Assembly (NCBI GenBank): GCA_033557465.1
Contig: CM066041.1
Coordinates: 159,005,532-159,069,531 of the forward strand
Direction of reading: 5' to 3'
DNA: 64,000 bases
Origin: Ichthyophis bannanicus
Taxonomy: Eukaryota; Chordata; Amphibia; Gymnophiona; Ichthyophiidae
Shown: positions 41,280 to 51,981 of the stretch, in pieces
How the letters are laid out: every line of letters begins with the position of its first letter
Numbering within the stretch: position 1 is the first letter of the stretch
Notes under the pieces: model-generated
Seen by the model: the letters and a program-made list of their open reading frames with translations, nothing else
Told to the model about the DNA's origin: nothing
The model's database searches: none
Program-made: the position numbers and the translations under genes

Positions 41280-43392
41280 ATTCTTCAGACCAGGACGAGG
41301 TATCCCCTGCTTGGGTACCTCTGAATGATGGGCAGAAGAAGAGTGAAACCTTCTTTTCTTAGGGAAAGAAGGTTTGGTAGGACATTTCCTACCTCCTGAG
41401 GAAGAAAAAGGCTTAGGATGGTTCCGAGAACCAGGGAAGTCAGTGGAGCAATGAGCAACCTGACATAAAGCCTCCTTATTGAAGAGATTTTCTCCAGTTA
41501 CAAGGAGAATTACCCAGTGTGTGTTGTGCCCATCTGCTCAAGTCTGAAGCTTGGAGCCAGGCTCTACGACGTGCTCCTATGGCAATAGCAGAGGATCTGC
41601 TAACAGACTCAAAAGAGTCTAGAGAACACGAGAAAGAAACCAAGAGATATTCTGGCTATGACTAAGAAGCAAGGAATAGTCTGCAGCCTTAGGTTCCGAT
41701 AGAAAAGGAGTCAAAAGAGATAATTTCTTTGTGACCTCCTGGAGAGATAGACTCATATAAAAAATATAAGAGATAATCCTTGATGCCAGCATAGATGTTT
41801 GGAAGGTTTGACGTCCAAAAGCATCAAGTGCTTTAGATGCTCAACCTGGCGGATAAGAAGAATGCTTCTTCTTGCTTTTTACCTTCCTCATTGCTGATTC
41901 CACTACAAGGGAATGATGGGGAAGTTGAGTTTTTTGAAACCCTGGAGGGGGGTACCTGATACAGAACATCAGTTGCTGTAGAAGATGAGGGAACCCTTAA
42001 AGGTGATTCCCATATTCTCAGAAGAAGATCCTGCAAAGAATGATGTAAAGGAAGCATTATATTTTCCTTTTCTGCAGGAGAGCCTCGAGTAGGATCACAG
42101 CCAGGGATAGGAATAGCAAGAAATGTTGCCATGTCAAGGAGAAATTTCTGAAAAGAGGGATCTCCAATGGGAACTATCCCTGGGTAGGCTGAGGTTGAAG
42201 GGGCAGCCTGAGCACCAGAGGATGTAGTGGTCTGGTGCAGAAAACGAACCCCACTAGATGGATAGTGGTACTGGCAGTCACGATTTGAGGCAGTCAGTAC
42301 TGCATCGTCTATGCCAGGTATCGATTCCAAACTAGGCATAGAAAGGATCGATGGTACCGGTGTAACTGCAGGAACAGACATCGATACCGGTACCGGTAGC
42401 CGAGTCGGAATCGGAGACGGTAACGCCATCGAAGCAGTCAGTCAACGGAGGCTGCTCAAGCGGTACCGAGGCAACCAGAAACGCTTGGTGAATATCCTGA
42501 GTACTGCATATCCGGAAACGATATGGGTCGGTTCCGAGACACGTCGGTACCCAGTCATCTAGACTAAATATCGATTCCAGACTCAGCATCGAAGGGAGCG
42601 AGTCTATCGATGCATGTCTAGAGGATACCGACGTCGGTGGTGGTATCGGCGATGTTGCCGACACCGGAAAGTCAATCTGGGTCGTATCGATCGGTCCCGA
42701 AGGTACCGAGGACACCAGATGACGATCCCTGGTGAAGAGTGGAGCACTCAACACCGATGCCGATGCCGGGGAATCGGTACCGCTCGAAGCGGATGCCACC
42801 ACCGAGCATGGCTCAGATACAGGAAAGTCAATCTGGGACGTATCGATCGGTCCCGAAGGTACCGAGGACGCCAGATGACGATCCCTGGTGAAGAGTGGAG
42901 TACTCAACACCGATGCCGATGCCGGGGTATCGGTACCGCTCGAAGCGGATGCCACCACCAAGCATGGCTCAGGTATGTTCTGTGAGGGGTGAGCCCCAGG
43001 AACAACCTGAAACCCCTGAAATGCTTTGGAGCCCGGAGACTCCCGCCGGGGTTTTAATGCCAATGGGGACTTGAGGGCAAGGCCGGAGCCGTCATCATGC
43101 TGGGCATGAGACCTACCACTCAAGGATTGGCTAGTCTTAACAGACTGTTTGTGGGTTACCTGATCCTGTAGAGAAGAAAAGGCCGGTGCCCTCACTCCGG
43201 GAGGGAAAACGGTATCGAGGGAAAACGGTATCGAGGGTAAACTCGAAAGAGGGAAGTTCTTCTCATAGATTCGCAGCCTGATTGTTCAGGGGAAAAAGGG
43301 TCAGGACCCAAACAGGTTAGACACCAGGCATTGGAGTCTAAAAAGAAAACTGTGTTTCCACAGTGAAGGCACTTCTTAGGAGAAGGCTCCAT
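41280..43392 (-). pseudogene. DIRS copy E ORF1, divergent, frameshifted, with tandem duplication
   Basis: ATG at 43392: MEPSPKKCLHCGNTVFFLDS then CLTCLGPD, the zinc-finger module with altered spacing residues. The frame shifts near 43192. Frame 42332-43195 contains a Ser/Ala/Val-rich region with a perfect-phase tandem duplication of 52 codons. Frame 41833-42429 carries SFQKFLLDMATFLAIPIP and LQDLLLRIWESPLR, matching the helical block of B and D. The 3' tail (41280-41800) is decayed. GGTACC words are again frequent. Confidence 0.78.
42671..42982. repeat. 156-bp tandem duplication in copy E ORF1
   Basis: GTCAATCTGGGTCGTATCGA at 42671 recurs as GTCAATCTGGGACGTATCGA at 42827, and similarity runs through the whole unit to about 42982 with only a handful of substitutions. 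The period of 156 bp is 52 codons, so the frame is kept. A 17-bp duplication (GAGGGAAAACGGTATC) lies nearby at about 43200-43232. Confidence 0.92.
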
Positions 43393-43765
43393 GATGGAGA
43401 GGCCTTGCAGGCCCAAAAAATTTAAGGCAGAAACTGAGGGAAAAATTTCCCTGAGTTTAAGAAAAAGAAAAGAAAAACCCACCGGCGGTACCGGTGGTGG
43501 CGGGAGAAACAGCCGCGACCACAAGAAAACAAGAAATAAAGAATTTAAAGAAAAAAGTTTCTGCGGTGACAGGAGGACGTCCTGCCGGCTCCGCGGAAAA
43601 ACGAAAACTGAGGAGAGGCAGTGGAAAAGGCGGGAAGGCAGTGCGCAGGCGCGAGGGATGCTCCCAAAAGCTTTCTGATTGGATGCTGGGGAGCATTCCC
43701 ATGCAGGCTCCGTCGGTACCGACGTACCCATATGTGAAGACTCATTCCTGCTTGTTCCTGGAGAT

Positions 43766-44955
43766 ACTGGTTTCACTCTTTTCTCTACTCTTGCTCTTTC
43801 TCTGTGGTCTCTGATGCTCGCACTTCCCCTCCTCTGCCTCTTCCTTATGGGGTCCCCTCAGGGCTCTGTTCTTGCTTCATTTCTCTTCAACATCTTCCTG
43901 ACCCCCCTTCACTCTTCTGTTACAACAATCTGGTATCTCAGCATATTACTACGCTGATAATGATATCTTTCTCTTCCATCACACCCCCCCCTCAACACCT
44001 GCCTATCACTCGTTACTACCTGGCTAGCCTCAAACCTACTCCACCTCAACCCATCCAAAACATGTGCAATGTGCTTTACCTTAGGTGGCCCTTAACCAGC
44101 CATCTCCCCTCTGATACCCCAATCCTCTTAGTACCTACACTTCGATACTTAGGTGTCACTTTGGACCCTGACCTTTCCTTTTATGCCTACATCTCCTCCC
44201 TTACACGCCATTCCCATTACTATCCTCACCAGATTCGAGCCGAGAGTCCAGCTTCTCTCACAACTCTTCTTTTCTCTCTGGTAATCTCATGTATAGACTA
44301 TTGCAATGTTGTATTTGTCAGCATTCCTCAACACCAGCTCCACTGTTTACAACTGATTCAAAATACTGCTGCTCGTATCCTTATCCACACCTCTCACTCT
44401 GGCCATATCACACCTTCCCTTATCCACTTACACTTGCTTCCACTCCCCCACTGTATCACCTTCAAACTCTTATCTCTGACTCACAGGGCCCTTTACATGC
44501 ATACTCCTCAATACCTAGCGGATTCCATACAGTTTTGCCCGATGCCCCACAGTCTCCGGTCCTTACACACCAACCGTCTTGACCTCCCCTCCCCAACCCA
44601 TGCTCATTTAGAGCGAACCCGGCACTCAGCATTTTTCTTCCTAACCCTGTCACTCTGGAACTCTCTTCCTCCTTCACTCCGTCGTTCCCCAAGTTCAAAT
44701 CCCTCCTCAAGACTTATCTTTTCTGCACAGCCTATGATCTCCCCTTTCCTGACCCCTCCTCATCTTCCTCCTCTTCTGCTTAAGCCCCTCTCTCTTTCTT
44801 TCCTAGGCTCTGGTATTACTGTGTGCTTTCCTATTTGATATAGTAGTTCTTTTCTGTTTCTGGCTTTGGCCCCTGTTATTTTTACTGTTGTAAACTACTC
44901 AGATGACCCTCAATGGGCAGTCTATCAAGCATCGTAATAAAGATAAAGATAAAAG
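43766..44955 (+). mobile_element. L2-clade LINE, 3' half of RT and tail
   Basis: A plus-strand frame of 344 codons (43804-44838) with L2 RT landmarks: YGVPSGLCS (mutated GVPQGS), TLRYLGVTLDPDLSF, SCIDYCNVVFVSIPQHQLH, LIQNTAARILIHTSHS, THRALYMHTPQYLAD, and LWNSLPPSLR. The catalytic ADD box is lost by a shift near 43960. The 3' end has TAATAAAGATAAAGATAAAA (from about 44935), the short-repeat tail of an L2-type LINE. The 5' boundary coincides with the DIRS E terminus at 43765, so E may have inserted into a longer L2. Confidence 0.83.
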
Positions 44956-47175
44956 CATCCTAAATAGCATCAGCCAGAAAGTCCGCAATGGACTCTAACC
45001 AAGTGGAAGACTCATCCTCTGGCAGAAGCTGTACCTACAGCAAGAGGGCACGTGCCACAAGTCCCCCACAGGCTGAGACCTGTAATGCCACTAAAGAGGC
45101 CAATAATGCAGTCTTTAGAAGACCTTCTATTTTCCGATCCTGCTGTTCCCAGAGAGCTGCACTACCTTCAACAGGGATTGTGGTACACTTCATCACCACT
45201 GTGACCAAAGCATCCACTACGAGAAAACGTAGCAACTTATCTAGGTCACTTGGGGACCAGGAGTAGATCTTACTCAGATGCCTAGCACCCTTCAATGCTG
45301 CATCTGGGAAATCCTGCTCTGCCATAACCATTTGCTTAAGCTCCTGGGGGAAAGGAATAGCCCTAGAGGGCTTCCTAATGCCTCTCAAAATAGGATCATA
45401 CTGAGACTGCTGAGAACCCTCCTCTAAAGAGCTGAGATTATGAAGGGCCAAAGCAATCTGGACAATCAAGGCTGGGATTTCATCCTTGCAGAAAAGATGG
45501 ACTACCAAGGAATCCCTCTCCTCAGGGCTAGACACACAGAACAAGGAACCCTCCTCAAGATCTAAGTCAGCATCCTCCACTTCTGAGTAGTGAGCCTCTG
45601 GATCCTCATAACCCCAGGCCAAAACCTTAGCAGGCCTGCTGCCAGAACCATCCCAGTGTGCATGTTTCTTTACATTCTACCCATCAGAGTTAGAGAAGTG
45701 CACTGGAGCTGGAGGTGATGGAGTAGCCTGACCAGACTTCCACAATGCCCAAGCGTACTGGAAGAGTGATTCCACAGCGGCTGAGCTAGCAGCAATTAGC
45801 CCAGACTGAGAAAAAGGCTGTGGCAACAAAGGAAGTGGCCCAGATTCCCCCCTTTAGTGGAGAGATCAGGACCATGGATACCAAAGACAAAGGAGGGGGT
45901 AACTGCGGGGAAGAGGAATCCTCAGGCATGGATGTCTGCTGTGAACCAGACAGCTGCAAATCAGAAAGATAAGCATCAGGAGGATCCCCTGGGGACCTGC
46001 TGGATAACTCCCCCAGATCAGTGGTACAAGCGGTACAAAGGCAATCTAACAGATAACGCCTATGCTTGCCACATACTAGACACTATGGCAAAGAGGCAGG
46101 CATGCTGTACCAGTGCCGTCCCAAGATGACCACAGAACACACGGAAGCGGCCCCGCCAACTCCAAAGGCAAGAGAAAATGGAGAGGAGGCCACAGGAGCA
46201 CCCCCTGATTAGATGTGAAGAAGGCCACAAGTGTTGTCTCAGACACAGCCAAAACACAGCAGCAGCGGCTGAAGGAAATAAAAGCAAACCTGTCCTGGCA
46301 GCGCCAAAGTCCTCACAGGCAGCTGCGAACTCTGTAAGCAGGCAGATGCAGTCTACAACCCTCCAAAGGCAGTGGCAGTGTGGTGGTGGGATTGGGGGGC
46401 GGGGGGGGGGGGGGACTCCCAGCCAGCCATAACAGTTTCTTTTTTTTTTGTGTGTCTACTTTCCCTTTATTTAAACTTTAAAGAAAGAAAAATAAACCTT
46501 TCAATTTCTAACAGCCGGCCACTTCATGTACCCCCTAAGAGGATCCTCAAGACCCAAGTCATCCACAGGAACTTCACTGGTCCTCCTGATCAGGAGTTCA
46601 AGCTACCACTGTCAGACAAGGACGACTAGAGGGTTACCACCCTGTTTGTCCTGGATTCTGGTACCAGAACAGTTTTACTACCAGATCCACACCAAGGTTC
46701 GACAGGAGCCCTGGTCTGCACCACCATCTGCTGGAGACAAAGACTGAAGAGTGTCCCTGGCTGCGCCTGACATTATCCCAGTGATGTCGTCACTGGAATG
46801 TTCTGTGTTTTTTTCCTGTGTCTCCATCATCTTCTGGTAGGGGGAGTTAACCCACTAGTCTAGACGGCTTCTTAGAGCCCGAGGAGTGAATGGGTGGGGA
46901 GGGACCTGGTACCACCAGGATTTGCACCCAAGGCCCTGGTGCCAGCAAAGGCTGACCTGTGCCCCAAATTCATTGTCATCATCTCCATTCCAGTTCAGAC
47001 TGCACATATTAGAAGACCTCCATCTGATGAAGACTGGGAAATACTGGTGAACGAGAGGCTGTACAGGACCCTTTGTACCATGGCGTCAAAATCAAAACTA
47101 ATGGTTCTCAGTCTCCATCTGCTGGTAGGCAAGCATAACCTACGTGTCTGGTCTGGACTGGAGGGACAATAAGGA
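44956..47175 (-). mobile_element. DIRS copy G, ORF1 and 5' end (family-2 relative)
   Basis: Minus-strand element fragment. A 195-codon frame (45035-45622) is homologous to ORF1 of F and H. The right end at 47175 (TGGACTGGAGGGACAATAAGG) matches the F terminus (TAGCCTGGAGGGACGCTAAGG) in form. RT, RNase H and recombinase are missing, and the left end abuts the L2 tail. A C/G run (46396-46420) and poly-T interrupt the leader. It is a divergent subfamily. Confidence 0.72.
45035..45622 (-). pseudogene. DIRS copy G ORF1 fragment
   Basis: Reads CKDEIPALIVQIALALHNLS, then PDAALKGARHLSKIYSWSP, TTIPVEGSAALWEQQDRKIE and VSACGGLVARALLL. These align in order with RREELPALIAETLKTLN, PEATLKGSRVMSRLYPLVE, TTIPVEGSAALKDTQDRK and ASICGAWVARASLR of copy H. 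The N-terminal zinc finger and C-terminal tail are not in this frame. Confidence 0.78.
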
Positions 47176-47645
47176 ATGTACAAACAACATCCTGAGAAAC
47201 ATGATACTCTGACTATAAAAACCTACATGTAGATCTCTCAAACAGAGAGATACAGAAGATAGACATATCAGAGTGAACCAATTCCTGTACCAGCCCTGCT
47301 CTATTTCTTGAGGAGAAAGGAGGGCACTAGCTCCAAAACATAACAACTTGCCCAAAGTTTTCTAGCTTGAGACCGAATAGGAAAGAGCAATGAAAAAATG
47401 CAGAATAGGATGGAAAATCCACAGCCACCCCTGCAGCAATCCAACCAGGACCAGAAGGCTCAATATTAACAAGCAGCCATTGGGTACCTCCTGCAGGAAA
47501 TAGAATCCAGTGACCAATACGACTTGCTTGTCTAACAGCCCCACAGGGTGGAGAATACCACGAACACCATAGCGCTGATTGGAAAGACCACCTGGCCAAT
47601 CCTCCATGTCACCAGACACCGAGGTGTCTCTGCACCCATAGAGGA
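47176..47645. other. Intron sequence without recognised feature
   Basis: No domain or repeat recognised. A minus-strand frame at 47362-47757 has no family resemblance I can name. It may be old DIRS debris. Confidence 0.4.
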
Positions 47646-47930
47646 GCCTGGCTGTCTCATAATTTAAATGTGTGTTTATCCAATCCTCTCTATTGAACAT
47701 CAACCCCCCCCCCCCCATTACCTCCTCCCCTCTATTCAACCATATGTATAGCCTCACAGCTTTATTACATTGTACAAATCCCTAAGGACACTGATAATTT
47801 TATAGCTAGTTCCTCTCATGTTTAATGTTAATTGTTCATGGTTAATTGTAAATTGTTACTTGTTCCATGTAAGCCGCTTTGATTTTAGATAATTGGTATA
47901 CAAGAGCACATAAATAAAAACCAAACAAAC
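47646..47930 (+). repeat. LINE/SINE 3'-end type repeat
   Basis: Ends with ATGTAAGCCGCTTTGATTTT, AATTGGTATACAAGAGCACA and an AATAAAAACC tail, the wording of L2-type LINE or LINE-tailed SINE 3' ends. It is preceded by a C-run (47702-47717) and TTAATTGT repeats. No coding part. Confidence 0.55.
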
Positions 47931-49200
47931 TACGAAGTCCGGGCCCATAGGATAGGAGGGGGACGGAGTTCTTTATGTGGCATGGCAAGCCTCTAACAAT
48001 AAATAAAACCACCACATCCCCAAGGAGAAGTTGAATCTTTACAGATGAGGACAAAGAAATCACATTACTCATAAGCTAGCACAGCCTACATCCACTAGCC
48101 ACTGGCATCCAGGCTAGCAGCTTCCGAAGGGTCCGCATGATAGAGACAAACCAGTGCCAGCATGCTATGGTCTAGTGACCACTGAAAATTACAGTGTCAG
48201 AACAGTCAATCACAGATAAACAACTTCAAATGCACATTCGCACTTATACAGGTCTTCCATTTGCCCAGCACAAAGATAACAGCTGGCATAAATGATCCTT
48301 TCGAGATCAGCAGACTTCTGTAGCAATGCATTTTATCTTAGACTGAAACCAATCGCTCCAAATTAGTCTGACTCAGACCAGCATCCAGCGGCATTTTCAG
48401 GGTCATAGGATGCCAGAATGCAACACTGACAAGACACAAGCCTTCTCTGGAAGAAATATCCACCTACAAAAAGGTGGAAACCTAATTACGATGCCCTGCA
48501 GACAACCTGCAAGGAAATCTGTGACTTTATGGGCCAGAGACTGGAGACTTGTAGCTGAGACACGGAGTCCACCTTAATTCTCTCCGCCCTAGCCACAGCA
48601 CATGTTCCAAGAGGACTAGAGCACAGACCTCACCCAGCAAAACTAATATAGGCAAATGATTAAAGAGTGCAAAATCTGCAAGGCATGGAGTTCCCCCTAA
48701 AGAGATACAACCCGCATACATCTGAAACACTAACCTTAGGCCAAACCAGAAATAAACACAACCCCCCCAACTCCCACAAGATTCTAATTGGGCCTTGCCA
48801 GCTGCTAACCAGGCTACGCACTGAGACTGCACTAACAGTGCCAACCTGAACTCCTCAGCCATAGTCTTGACAGGAGAGTCTAGTGTGCACCAGGGCTCCT
48901 TATAGAGTGGTGGGTATGAAAGGGGGCAGGTTGGTATGAAAGGGGGCAAATCTACTCATTGGTCATCGAGTCTTCTGATTCAAAGACCACTCCAAAATCT
49001 GCTGGGGACCAATGCCACCCCTCTTAAGCCCCCTCCGGAGCTAACGAAGAAAAGATCTGAAGCAGCACAAGGAACAGTGTTAAACCTCAAATGGTGGCTC
49101 TTCTTACACCTCCTGTCTGCCATATGTTGGACACAGAGAAATACTGAGGAGCACGTGGCTGTATGTACAGTGCACTATATAGGGCAGAGATCACAAGCTT
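47931..49200. other. Unassigned intron, possible old DIRS debris
   Basis: No gene found. 48893-48950 has a short tandem repeat, GGTATGAAAGGGGGCA twice. Weak similarity of 48790-48860 to the ORF1 helical region of family 2 was noticed but is too short to annotate firmly. Confidence 0.4.
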
Positions 49201-49290
49201 TTGTTTTCTGTTTCCATCTGCTGGCTGACGGACATAACCCATTCATTTTGGAATGGTTTGGCAAGTTAATAAGGCACTCACATTACTATT
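49200..49290 (-). repeat. Possible DIRS 5'-terminal scrap
   Basis: TTTCCATCTGCTGGCTGACGGACATAACC resembles GTCTCCATCTGCTGGTAGGCAAGCATAACC near the right end of copy G (47108-47140). If real, it is a third family-2-like terminus in this stretch. Short and diverged. Confidence 0.35.
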
Positions 49291-49446
49291 CTGTTGCCAG
49301 CTTTATTCACATTCCTAATATCAGTTAGTACAGAGCTGTCTGTTTCCTCATCCTAGTCAGACAGATTATATGCCAACTGCTATACTCCCCTCCCCTCAGA
49401 CATTAAGAGCAAAGGTTCTCTCACACCTCCTCACAGCATTAGCAGT

Positions 49447-49975
49447 AAATTTGAGAGACTGAGATAAGAACATAAGAACATGCCATACTGGGTCAGACCA
49501 AGGTCCATCAAGACCAGTATCCTGTTTCCAACAGTGGCCAATCTAGGTCATATGTACCTAGCAGTTTCTCCAAAAGACACAGGTTCCGCAATGCTTGTAT
49601 TGGGTCAAGCATTGATATCCTGGGTCCCTTTTTAATAATGGTTTATGGACCTTTCCTCCAGGAACTTGTCCAAACCTTTTTTAAACCCAGCTACACTAAC
49701 AGTCTTTACTACATCCTCCGGTAACAAATTCTAGAGTTTGATTACACGTTGAGTGAAAAAATATTTTCTCTTATTTGTCTTAAATAGTTTACCCTGTAGC
49801 TTCATTGCATGTCCCCTAGTCTTTCTATATTCTGATAACGTAAACAATCAATCTACGTTTACCCGTTCCACTCCATTCATTAATTTATAGACCTCTATCA
49901 TATCTCCCCTCAGCCGTCTCTTTTCCAGGTTGAAGAGCCCTAACCTTTTTAGCCTATCCTCATAGATCATACTCC
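49447..49975 (-). mobile_element. CR1 LINE 3' end (5'-truncated)
   Basis: Near-parallel to 8636-9150: AACATAAGAACATGCCATAC, TGGGTCAGACCAAGGTCCAT, GCTACACTAACAGTCTTTAC, and TAGACCTCTATCATATCTCC, i.e. the 3' UTR plus the last RT codons in minus orientation. Truncated at about 49975. Same subfamily as the long CR1 copy. Confidence 0.85.
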
Positions 49976-50270
49976 ACATACCCTGGCTTAGAAGTCAGGT
50001 TCATGACTGTCATGGCATGCAGAAAACTAACCCATTGGAAGAAATTGCCCCAAGACAACACTCTTCTGCAAACTATTTCACCCAGTAAACAAACATGCTC
50101 ACTCTGTCCAAACAGAATTAAATTCAATGTTTCTGCCTCTTTTCAAACCTTTCAAAGAGGCACCCACACAATTAATCTTTCTTCATCTTGTAAAGCATAA
50201 TTTAAGTCTTGCTCACCAAACAAAAACAGCTTCTACTATCAACTTTCCCTCAGATTCAAGCACACCTTAC

Positions 50271-50449
50271 CCAATGCCTGCAGGCTTGAGTTGTGTTTCA
50301 GAGCCATTGCCAGTTCTCCTGCTCCTTGGTGATTGATTTGATTATTGCGAAGGTCTAGATGCTGTAAAAAGTGATTGGAACTAAGACCATCACAGAAGAT
50401 GGAAAAACTGTCCTCCCACATTCCCAGGTTATTCCACTCAAGGATCAAT
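50271..50449 (-). CDS. LRRC45: LRRC45 internal exon (leucine-rich repeats)
   Basis: A 179-bp minus-strand exon with acceptor TTCCTCAG and donor GTAAGG. It reads [19 protein letters not shown], then [20 protein letters not shown] and [12 protein letters not shown], typical ribonuclease-inhibitor-type LRRs matching LRRC45. Its first base completes the Arg codon begun by the exon at 50779-50849. Its last base, G, begins the Asp codon completed by the exon at 6689-6817. LRRC45 links centrioles at their proximal ends and acts in ciliogenesis (known from other vertebrates). The next intron is 43.45 kb. Confidence 0.92.
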
Positions 50450-50778
50450 CTGAGGAAAAAGGAAAGAAAGATCAGAATCAGACATCATGGACCACTCATG
50501 CCTGCATGCAGCAGGAGTGTCCCTCCCCTGGTAACTTGGCATGGTATGGAAGCCCCAGTATATCTCTGCATATCGTCATAGATCAGAGGTGGTCCCTCTT
50601 CAAGCACAGAACTGAATGATTTCCTGGCCATCTCTGTATGGAGCTGGAGTATCCAATTTCCCTCCACCTGGCACACCTCCTCATGAAAAAGTACAAACTC
50701 TCAAAAACACTTCCCTCCTTCCAAATAGTATACCAATGTGTACATAATATGTGAGAAAACAGATGGCTGGTTATTTAC
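50450..50778 (-). other. LRRC45: LRRC45 intron, 329 bp
   Basis: Short intron between two phase-matched exons, with GTAAAT at the donor side and TTCCTCAG at the acceptor. No insertion is recognised. Its size contrasts with the 43.45-kb neighbour. Confidence 0.85.
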
Positions 50779-50849
50779 CTTCTGATAGATTTGTTTTGTT
50801 GTAGAAATTTTCCCAAAGCCTCAGCACCCACTGCACGAATATTATTTCC
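50779..50849 (-). CDS. LRRC45: LRRC45 internal exon (leucine-rich repeats)
   Basis: A 71-bp minus-strand exon with acceptor TTTTTACAG and donor GTAAAT. It reads GNNIRAVGAEALGKFLQQNK then SIR plus two bases of the next codon, a leucine-rich repeat segment that matches LRRC45 closely. It starts in phase 0. The exon upstream of it (coding the N-terminus) should be beyond the provirus and is not in the window; I searched 50850-51346 and saw none. Confidence 0.9.
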
Positions 50850-51346
50850 CTGTAAAAATATCACAGTGTCACAATCGTTTTTCCCATAGTCCCTCACCAC
50901 CTCACTTGTCCCACCATGAAATTTCCCTGTAATATCAATCACCTCACTCCACCACCATGAGATTGCCCTTAATCCCTCACATAACAAGAATCCCCCCATT
51001 CTCCTACTAATATCAGCATTTTCATCTACCAAGTGATTCCCCTATAATTCCTCATGATAGTTAAGTCCCTCAGAACAATCCTCAGCATCACCTTCCCATA
51101 AAGCAGTACCCCAAAGTCTTGTTTGTCTTTTTTTCCAGATAACTATTTAATCAGTTAAAATATAATTGATACAAGCATCATACGGGTACACCTTTATGAA
51201 TTTAAAGAGCCTTTCAAATAGACAATTTTGGAAACACATGAATTGTATTTACCCTTGGTGCTTAGACAAGCATCCGTCTCCCCCCTCTACATTACACCAT
51301 TTTGCCTTCTCTTAGTAGTGAATATCTCGTATTTGTGTGGTTATAT
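50850..51346. other. LRRC45 intron, no feature seen
   Basis: AT-rich sequence between the exon and the provirus. No splice-flanked coding segment and no repeat family was recognised. Confidence 0.55.
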
Positions 51347-51957
51347 TGTGGTAGGCGAAGGCCTATGATCCATGCTGCTTGAACTAAGCAGGCAGGCCTG
51401 AGCAGCTTGACCTGTAAATGAAGCCTGTGGTTAGGCCCAGAGGAATGAACCCCCCCCCCCGAATGCTGCCTCCATAGAATCGAAACTTAACTAAGCATAA
51501 CCAAGCATATATAAGCAGAATCGAAACTTAGAAAAGATAGAAAAACAACTTTAATTGGTACTGATAAGAATGTGAGAAGCTTCTATGGAATTAATTAACT
51601 CCGCTGAAAGAAAGGTTACAGTGCCCTGCTTTCCCACATGTTCTAGTTAGCTAGTGACCTTGGAGGAGAAATGTATCAAGAGTCTAAGAACTGTCCATTG
51701 TATTGAGGGCTGTAAGGGGGGGATAGCTACGTAACGGCACCGGGACCAATAGATGGGGCAAAAGGGGTTACCGGGACCAATGAGAAGTTTGCCTATGTAC
51801 AGAATGGAGAAGAACAGTATAAAAGTTGTTGTTTTACTAACAGCCATTGCTCAGCCATTTTGAATGTGATTCTGCTTGAGTCTTGTGCACAATAAATGAT
51901 TTGGACCTTCTGAACAGACTCCTGGTATTATTGGATTGTTTGCGCTCTGCCGCTACA
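51347..51957 (+). repeat. Provirus 5' LTR
   Basis: Starts TGTGGTAGGCGAAGGC and ends GCTCTGCCGCTACA. TATAAAA at 51818-51824 and AATAAA at 51891-51896 mark the promoter and polyadenylation signal. Compared with the 3' LTR it lacks a 38-bp segment after 51722 and has a longer C-run (about 51451-51461), besides scattered substitutions. Confidence 0.93.
51818..51824 (+). promoter_or_regulatory. LTR TATA box
   Basis: TATAAAA in the 5' LTR, 67 bp before the AATAAA signal, which fits a U3/R boundary between them. The same element is at about 63930 in the 3' LTR. Confidence 0.75.
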
Positions 51958-51963
51958 TATTCT

Positions 51964-51981
51964 TGGTGCGTTGGCCGGGAA
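51964..51981 (+). promoter_or_regulatory. Primer-binding site, tRNA-Gly
   Basis: TGGTGCGTTGGCCGGGAA, six bases after the LTR end. It is the complement of the 3' end of a tRNA-Gly (UCC type) including CCA, as I recall that tRNA. It would prime minus-strand DNA synthesis. Confidence 0.8.

Larger units (their letters stand above)
40480..43765 (-). mobile_element. DIRS copy E, decayed 3' half with well-preserved 5' end
   Basis: The 5' terminus at 43765 (CTTGTTCCTGGAGAT) and its repeat (about 43600-43765) closely match those of D. ORF1 (41280-43392) is divergent from A, B and D but has the same order of zinc finger, Ser/Pro middle and helical block. Upstream in element terms, 40480-41280 keeps only short matches to RNase H (for example ATGCTCTCTAGGAAGTGCCC against ATGCTCTCTGGCGAAGGCCC in D). 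No recombinase or 3' repeat was located. It is possibly a non-autonomous or recombined derivative. Confidence 0.75.
6818..50270 (-). other. LRRC45: LRRC45 intron of 43,453 bp packed with transposons
   Basis: Single intron between the exon at 50271-50449 (ends with a G before GTAAGG) and the exon at 6689-6817 (begins AC after CTCAG). The split codon rejoins as Asp. The intron holds eight of the window's ten DIRS copies, CR1, L2, SINE, Tc1 and foldback elements, listed separately. Nothing suggests a host exon inside it. In compact vertebrate genomes LRRC45 introns are short; the expansion here is due to insertions. Whether the gene is still correctly spliced needs transcript data. Confidence 0.85.

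Noticed and set aside
47931..49200. A further complete DIRS copy
   Set aside because: Only short, weak resemblances to family-2 ORF1 and a terminus were seen; too little to call an element.
50850..51346. Upstream LRRC45 exon
   Set aside because: No splice-flanked segment encoding the expected preceding repeat was found; the frame at 50775-51032 beyond 50849 is intron.
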